Assembly: GCA_963662765.2 (NCBI GenBank)
Contig: CAXXUP010000008.1
Location: 124,001 to 188,000 of the forward strand
Reading direction: 5' to 3'
Origin: DATMXT01 sp963662765
GTDB taxonomy: Bacteria > Bacillota > Clostridia > Oscillospirales > Feifaniaceae
DNA length: 64,000 nt
The number at the start of each line of letters is the position of its first letter. Within the stretch, counting starts at the first letter, position 1. A program made the translations under genes and the position numbers. Below the pieces are notes generated by a model. It was given only the letters and a program-made list of their open reading frames with translations, was not told the DNA's origin and did no database searches. Shown one piece after another: positions 59,540 through 64,000 of this stretch.

Positions 59540-60208
59540 TTACTCGTTAATTGATTGCCCATCTATAAACTTTTTTGCCAGAACATTATACCCGTGCAAC
59601 TGCTCATCACAAATCGGGATTTGGAGAGAAGTCGCATCTAATAGATTGCATTTGAAGAAATAACCGAAATCATTGATGTATATTGAATCGAATTTTCTTT
59701 CGAACTGTAGCTGAACATCAGCAGCTTTCTTTGAAAACTTATCAATATCTTCTAAATCGTATACTTTAAATAAAGGTGAGAAAATGTATAGATCGTTAGA
59801 CCGAAAGCAAGAAAAATCACTCTTATTTAACGCTTTTATCTTGGCTGTAAACGCTTGAATAAGTTCCTTGTCTGATACCCAAAAAGCTGTCGGCGAATAC
59901 CCTTCAATTTTTCCTTTGTAGATTAGCAACTCGCATCCAAGTTCTTTAAACTTTTCAATTTTCCTGAAATCTACGTCTCTAAGATACTTGTCTCTCATTT
60001 TTTGAAAAAAGCCGTTTGCTTCACCTGCGCCCTGCGGCATTGCGCGAGTGACCTCTACTCCAATACCGTTTTTAAGATCTTGAAGGTCAGGCTTATCACT
60101 AATGATTATCCCCGAAGAAAAACGCCCAGGGAATAGATCCATCAAAGATTGACGCGCATGCTCTTCATAAAAGGCTTTCTCTCGATTGTGAGTCGCTGCG
60201 GTACTCAT
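59540..60208 (-). CDS. Hypothetical protein, AT-rich
   Basis: A 222-residue soluble protein of no recognised family. PDLQDLKNGIGVEVTRA (residues 39-55) looks a little like a PD-(D/E)xK nuclease core, but no clear Lys follows. Base composition is more AT-rich than the neighbouring core genes, which suggests transfer. GGGGGC before ATG 60208. The next gene upstream is an Imm5-like immunity protein 12 bases away. Confidence 0.55.
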   Translation of the reverse strand: MSTAATHNREKAFYEEHARQSLMDLFPGRFSSGIIISDKPDLQDLKNGIGVEVTRAMPQGAGEANGFFQKMRDKYLRDVDFRKIEKFKELGCELLIYKGKIEGYSPTAFWVSDKELIQAFTAKIKALNKSDFSCFRSNDLYIFSPLFKVYDLEDIDKFSKKAADVQLQFERKFDSIYINDFGYFFKCNLLDATSLQIPICDEQLHGYNVLAKKFIDGQSINE

Positions 60209-60220
60209 CAGATGCGCCCC

Positions 60221-60748
60221 CTAGCATTGCCAGGTGAACTTCGCCGGATTTGGCTCATTCTCAACCGCCACAGCTCTGAGGGCTGCCTCTATGCGCCCGC
60301 ACTCCTCGGCGGCATAGGCAACAAGCTCAGGCCAGGGCGTGTTGACACCCAATGCGTCATAAGCGACCGCCAACGCACCGTAATAGGCGAGCCCCATGCA
60401 ATGTGACGCCGAATGGATCGTCGATGCGCACTGCCCGATGGCCCTGGCGCACGTCTGTGCAGTCGGACTGCCTTCAAGCTCGCGGGCGGCTGCATGGCAA
60501 TCGAGAATATATGCCTTTGCCTGCGGCAGCTTGATTTTACCACCAAGCCAGTCACGGGCGGCAATCAGTGCGTTTAAGGGTCTGGCGTCGCCGGGGCAGT
60601 GCTTTTCAAAAATCGGCAGAATGTTGGTCTCGCAATAAGAGATGCACCAATTCGCGAGCGTCACTTTGTTTTGTGTCTCAATCAGCTGTAAGAGGGATTG
60701 AATATATGGAGCGTCCCATTCGGACAGCATTTTTCGGGGCTTTTTCAT
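60221..60748 (-). CDS. Imm5-like putative immunity protein
   Basis: A 175-residue all-helical protein with the pattern of the Imm5 family (NWCISYCETNILPIFEKHCPGDARPLNAL, RDWLGGKIKL, AAAREL-type, ASTIHSASHCMGLAYYGA). These are predicted antidotes to polymorphic toxins, often without the toxin next to them. It is as GC-rich as the core genome, unlike the flanking genes. AGGAG precedes ATG 60748. Confidence 0.7.
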   Translation of the reverse strand: MKKPRKMLSEWDAPYIQSLLQLIETQNKVTLANWCISYCETNILPIFEKHCPGDARPLNALIAARDWLGGKIKLPQAKAYILDCHAAARELEGSPTAQTCARAIGQCASTIHSASHCMGLAYYGALAVAYDALGVNTPWPELVAYAAEECGRIEAALRAVAVENEPNPAKFTWQC

Positions 60749-60836
60749 TTCAAACTCCTATGTGAACTCAAATGATACTGAGTATATCATTATTTTCAAA
60801 TCTTATTGCTAATCGTTGCTTTTGCAAATGAGCTTA

Positions 60837-61472
60837 TCACTTTACTACGTCATAAAATTCGTAACTTTCTTTAATCGCAAGAATTTTCAGTATGTTTAAG
60901 CCTAAAATCCTTGCAGAAAAATATCCCACCACTGCATCAAACACATTGAATAATCGCTCTCTCGAATCGTCTTGGTTAATCTCATGCTTAGAACGATTGT
61001 AAACCTTGACATAATTAAATAGCCCGTTGATGGTATCAAAATCAATTTCTTTCATGGTTTGAATTTGTTGAACTGCTTTTCCTAATGTTGTATTGCTAAA
61101 TTTTAATGTACCAAGTGACATTCTCGACTTTAAATACAGCCTGCAAACAGACTCTAGATGCATTCCACACATTAGCACTACATCACGAGTGTTTAATCTC
61201 ACATCACAGATTTCTATATCTGAACGTGCATATTGGAGCGGTCGATAAAGCTCTCTTTTGAGTCCCCCTGGAAATGAATTTTTCACAGGGCTTGCTGGCA
61301 TGCAATATCCACCGATTCCTCCTATCTCTTGATCGGCAATCCAGAGTATCGCACAATTGTATTGATCATCGTACTGTTCCATTTCACCAATGAAATCCTT
61401 GATTGTAATTTTAATGCTTTCTGGTAATATGGTGTCATAAAGTTGCTGTAATTCAGGATAAGAAATATCCAC
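60837..61472 (-). CDS. Hypothetical protein, strongly AT-rich
   Basis: A 211-residue protein of no recognised family (DISYPELQQLYDTILPESIK, then LGTLKFSNTTLGKAV and VYNRSKHEIN). The 3' half resembles in style HEPN-like or AbiV-like helical proteins but no RX4-6H core is certain. GTG at 61472 is chosen since AGGAGGGAG lies eight bases before it; an ATG at 61499 would put that site inside the gene. Codon use is clearly AT-rich, pointing to transfer. It lies at the 3' side of tRNA-Pro. Confidence 0.55.
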   Translation of the reverse strand: MDISYPELQQLYDTILPESIKITIKDFIGEMEQYDDQYNCAILWIADQEIGGIGGYCMPASPVKNSFPGGLKRELYRPLQYARSDIEICDVRLNTRDVVLMCGMHLESVCRLYLKSRMSLGTLKFSNTTLGKAVQQIQTMKEIDFDTINGLFNYVKVYNRSKHEINQDDSRERLFNVFDAVVGYFSARILGLNILKILAIKESYEFYDVVK

Positions 61473-61617
61473 TAAACCGACTCCCTCCTCGCACAGCATA
61501 TCATTGATTTCATTATAACAGCCCAGTTGACTTCAGTCACTCATTATTGTTTTCGAGTGCTCTTATAGACTTAGGGATGTTCAAAATTCCGCGAACCCTG
61601 ATAAACACAAGTATAGC

Positions 61618-61649
61618 AAAAGGCCGCCGACAATTGTCGGCGGCCTTTT
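61618..61649 (-). terminator. Palindromic terminator after tRNA-Pro
   Basis: The 32-base palindrome from AAAAGGCCGCCGACA to TGTCGGCGGCCTTTT gives a long stem with A/T ends. It lies directly downstream of the tRNA on the minus strand. Confidence 0.85.
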
Positions 61650-61652
61650 ATT

Positions 61653-61728
61653 TGGTCCGAGTGACAGGATTCGAACCTGCGGCATCGTGGTCCCAAACCA
61701 CGCGCGCTACCAGCTGCGCTACACCCGG
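61653..61728 (-). tRNA. tRNA-Pro (anticodon TGG), CCA encoded
   Basis: Cloverleaf on the minus strand: acceptor CCGGGTG / CACTCGG (one G-U), D-arm GCGCAGCTGGTAGCGC, anticodon stem CGTGG / CCACG with loop TTTGGGA, T-arm with GGTTCGAATCC, discriminator A and encoded CCA. Confidence 0.97.
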
Positions 61729-61771
61729 TCGCATTAACGATTATACGGTGCGGCGGGCGAAAAGTCAACCG

Positions 61772-62620
61772 TTAGCTGTGCAGCGCGGCAATCATGCCGA
61801 CGCCGGCAAGAGCACCCTCGCCGACCGCTTTCGAAACTTGGAGCAGGCCGCCGACGCAGTCGCCGGCCGCAAAGACGCCGGGGATGGAGGTCTGCATCTT
61901 CTCGTCGACCTCAATGGCCGAGGGGCCGGTGATGATACCGGCCGACCGCGCAAAGTCGAGGGCGGAGGCGACGCCGATGGCAACAAAGAGACCGGCAACC
62001 TCAATACGGGAGCCGTCCTCAAACTCGATGGCCTCGAGGGCATCGCCGCCGACAAGGCGGGTGGGTTTTGTCTCAAGAACTTTTATGGTGCCGAAATCGG
62101 CCTGCGGAGCGCCGTCGGTCAAAGCGGTCACCGAGGCTGCAAAGTGGGCGAGTTCCGAGGCTTCGGCGGCGGCATAAACGCCGGAGCCGAGCACCGCGAC
62201 CGGCTTGTCTCGGAAGAAAAAGCCGTCGCAGGTCGCGCAATAGCTGACGCCGCGGCCCTCAAACTCGTCGAGGTTGAGCCCGGCCCGCTTGGCCCTAGTG
62301 GCGCCAGTCGCAATCAGCACTGTCTTGCCCTCGAACTTGCCTGCGTCTGTATGGACGATGAAGGGGCTGCCCGGCTCAAGCCGGGTGGCCTGGCACTCGA
62401 CAACTTCGGTGCCAAGCCGCCTCACCTGATCAAGTCCGCTCTCGAGCAGCTCTTTGCCTGAGACGCCCTGCGAAAATCCGAAGTAGTTGTCTATGTGCTC
62501 GGCTTTATTCAAAGACGAGCCGTTGTTTGTGAGCATGAGGGTGGAACGGCCGGCGCGCTTCGTATAGAGAGCGGCCGAGAGACCGGCGGGGCCGGCACCG
62601 ATGATGATACAGTCGTACAT
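61772..62620 (-). CDS. Thioredoxin-reductase-like NAD(P)/FAD oxidoreductase
   Basis: A 282-residue flavoprotein with FAD motif IIIGAGPAGLSAALY at residue 5, the redox pair CATC in SYCATCDGFFF near residue 130, a second nucleotide motif VLGSGVYAAAEA, and the FAD-binding end GVFAAGDCVGG. It has the TrxB fold and length is slightly short of the usual 310. Substrate (thioredoxin, ferredoxin-linked or other) is open. Confidence 0.88.
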   Translation of the reverse strand: MYDCIIIGAGPAGLSAALYTKRAGRSTLMLTNNGSSLNKAEHIDNYFGFSQGVSGKELLESGLDQVRRLGTEVVECQATRLEPGSPFIVHTDAGKFEGKTVLIATGATRAKRAGLNLDEFEGRGVSYCATCDGFFFRDKPVAVLGSGVYAAAEASELAHFAASVTALTDGAPQADFGTIKVLETKPTRLVGGDALEAIEFEDGSRIEVAGLFVAIGVASALDFARSAGIITGPSAIEVDEKMQTSIPGVFAAGDCVGGLLQVSKAVGEGALAGVGMIAALHS

Positions 62621-62632
62621 GTCTACTCTCCT

Positions 62633-64000
62633 TTAATTTTGTATGATGTTTTGCTGTGAAAAAAGGCGTTCTACGCTCTTCAGCAGTTCCGGGTGGGTTG
62701 CAAGCCCGGGGTCTGCCGCAAGCAGCTCATGGGCGGCCGTGGACGCCTTTGCGACAGTGTCAGCGTCGGCTGCGAGGTCGGCCACCGTCAGGGGCGGCAG
62801 ACCGTGCTGACGCTCGCCGAAGAAGTCACCTGGACCGCGCAGTTCGAGGTCTTTGCGGGCGATTTCAAAGCCGTCGTTTGTCTTCTCCATGACGGCAAGC
62901 CGCTCTTTTGTCACTTCGCCGCCGCCCGCCTTAAAGAGCACGCAGTAAGACTTGTAGGGGCCGCGGCCGACCCGGCCCCGCAGCTGGTGAAGCTGCGATA
63001 GGCCAAAGCGCTCGGCGTTTTCCACAACCATCAGGCTGGCGTTGGGCACGTCGACTCCGACTTCGACGACGGTTGTGGCAACCAGCACGCTGATGTTTCC
63101 CCTCGCGAATTCATTCATGATGCGATCTTTTTCAGCCGATTTCATGCGGCCGTGAAGGGCTGCCACCGAGTAGGGCGCGCAGACTTTGGCCATCCGATCG
63201 GCGTGGGTTGCGACGTCGGTGAGCGTGCTCTCCTCTTCCTCCTCGTTTTCAATGACGGGGCAGATGACAAAGACCTGCCGCCCTTCACCGAGCTGCCGGA
63301 GCGTGAAGTCGTCGATGCGGCGGCGCATGTCCTCCTCCACAACGAAGGTGTCAATTTTCTGACGGCCGGCCGGCATTTCGTCGAGGGCCGAGACGTCGAG
63401 ATCGCCGTAAATCATGAGGGCGAGCGTGCGGGGGATGGGGGTGGCCGACATGACGAGGGTGTGCGGACTGTCCCCTTTTGCCGATAGCGCCGCCCGTTGG
63501 GCGACGCCGAAGCGGTGTTGCTCGTCGGTGACGACAAGCCCGAGCCTCGCAAAGGTGCAGTCCCCCTCGATGAGGGCGTGGGTGCCGACAACAAGGTCGG
63601 CCTCTCCGGCCGCAAGTGCCGCAAGCGCCGCACGGCGCTCCTTTGCCGGCATGCCGCCCGTGACAAGGACAATCCGCATGCCAAGGGGCTCCAGCAGTCC
63701 CGAGAGGGTGTTGTAGTGCTGACCGGCCAAAATTTCTGTTGGGGCCATCATGGCGCTTTGGAAACCGGCCTTCGCGGCGGCGTAGCAGAGGGCGGCTGCG
63801 ACGGCGGTCTTGCCGGACCCGACGTCGCCCTGTACCAGCCGGTTCATGGGAACCGGCTTTGCCATGTCGGCTGCGGCCTCGGCGATGACCCGGCGCTGAG
63901 CGCCGGTCGGCGCAAAGGGGAGCGCGGCGAAAAAGGGGGTCATATCTGTTCTCGGAATGGGCGTTCCGGCGGCCTCTCTGACCCTGCGGCCAAGCAGCGA
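62633..64000 (-). CDS. recG: ATP-dependent DNA helicase RecG, C-terminal part (5' end beyond window)
   Basis: 455 residues of RecG in view: the frame is open through base 64000. Walker A GDVGSGKTAVA, the DEQH box in TDEQHRFGVAQR, VMSATPIPRTLAL (motif III), and RGRVGRGPYKSYC (motif VI) followed by the RecG-specific end (DLELRGPGDFFGERQHG). It remodels stalled forks and Holliday junctions. The wedge domain lies outside the window. Confidence 0.95.
   Translation of the reverse strand, partial: SLLGRRVREAAGTPIPRTDMTPFFAALPFAPTGAQRRVIAEAAADMAKPVPMNRLVQGDVGSGKTAVAAALCYAAAKAGFQSAMMAPTEILAGQHYNTLSGLLEPLGMRIVLVTGGMPAKERRAALAALAAGEADLVVGTHALIEGDCTFARLGLVVTDEQHRFGVAQRAALSAKGDSPHTLVMSATPIPRTLALMIYGDLDVSALDEMPAGRQKIDTFVVEEDMRRRIDDFTLRQLGEGRQVFVICPVIENEEEEESTLTDVATHADRMAKVCAPYSVAALHGRMKSAEKDRIMNEFARGNISVLVATTVVEVGVDVPNASLMVVENAERFGLSQLHQLRGRVGRGPYKSYCVLFKAGGGEVTKERLAVMEKTNDGFEIARKDLELRGPGDFFGERQHGLPPLTVADLAADADTVAKASTAAHELLAADPGLATHPELLKSVERLFSQQNIIQN

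Overview
The window reads as a GC-rich, endospore-forming, anaerobic member of the Clostridia, plausibly of the Oscillospiraceae type. The evidence is ferredoxin-linked 2-oxoacid metabolism, an ethanolamine (eut) microcompartment with the EutV/EutW two-component system, an alpha/beta-type small acid-soluble spore protein, a collagen-like GXT-repeat protein of the exosporium kind, hybrid cluster protein, RqcP and consensus sigma-A promoters. The genus cannot be fixed from sequence alone.

Layout. 1-0.9 kb: end of a metallo-beta-lactamase-fold hydrolase and rqcP. 0.9-15 kb (all minus strand): an unusually large 2-oxoacid:ferredoxin oxidoreductase (OFOR) locus with five alpha/beta pairs, two gamma subunits with identical protein sequence, three two-cluster ferredoxin (delta) subunits, a scar of a further beta gene, a P-loop ATPase at the promoter end and an acyl-CoA transferase at the distal end. 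A consensus promoter with inverted repeats lies in front, next to a frameshifted IclR-type regulator. 16-20 kb: PadR regulator, DUF1700 and DUF4097 proteins, then the collagen-like protein. 20-25 kb: cheD-cheC, a decayed collagen-like gene end, a Crp/Fnr regulator and a divergent Fe-S protein plus hybrid cluster protein. 25-36 kb: housekeeping and accessory genes, including a P-loop kinase, a broken flavodoxin-fold reductase, an ArsC-like protein, mutY, a nonsense-interrupted DUF3298 gene, mgtE with a long folded leader, a C39-like lipoprotein, a PAS-GAF-GGDEF protein and a DUF1697 protein. 36-50 kb: the eut operon in the order (transcribed leftwards) eutV-eutW-[antitermination element]-eutA-eutB-eutC-eutL-eutE-eutM-eutM-eutT-pduL-TIGR02536-type protein-eutN-pduS-like-pduT-like-eutS-eutP. 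50-55 kb: spore protein, a small membrane protein, an ammonium transporter, a NarL-type response regulator and an Amt domain fused to a histidine kinase. 55-64 kb: hydrolases, a LexA/CI-like repressor, a second UppS-like prenyltransferase, an AT-rich pair of unknown genes around an Imm5-like immunity protein beside tRNA-Pro(TGG), a thioredoxin-reductase-like flavoprotein and the C-terminal part of RecG.

How the parts may work together (inference). The OFORs would oxidise 2-oxoacids from amino acids to acyl-CoA and reduced ferredoxin, and the CoA-transferase would release the acid. The eut organelle cleaves ethanolamine to ammonia and acetaldehyde; acetaldehyde goes to acetyl-CoA and acetyl phosphate through EutE and PduL. 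No alcohol dehydrogenase is seen in the operon, but a PduS/PduT-like electron-transfer pair is, which suggests that electrons leave the shell by that route. The nearby Amt transporter and Amt-kinase/response-regulator pair would sense and handle ammonium.

Four genes are interrupted (three single-base frameshifts and one in-frame stop). Whether these are real decay or sequencing errors cannot be decided from the sequence.
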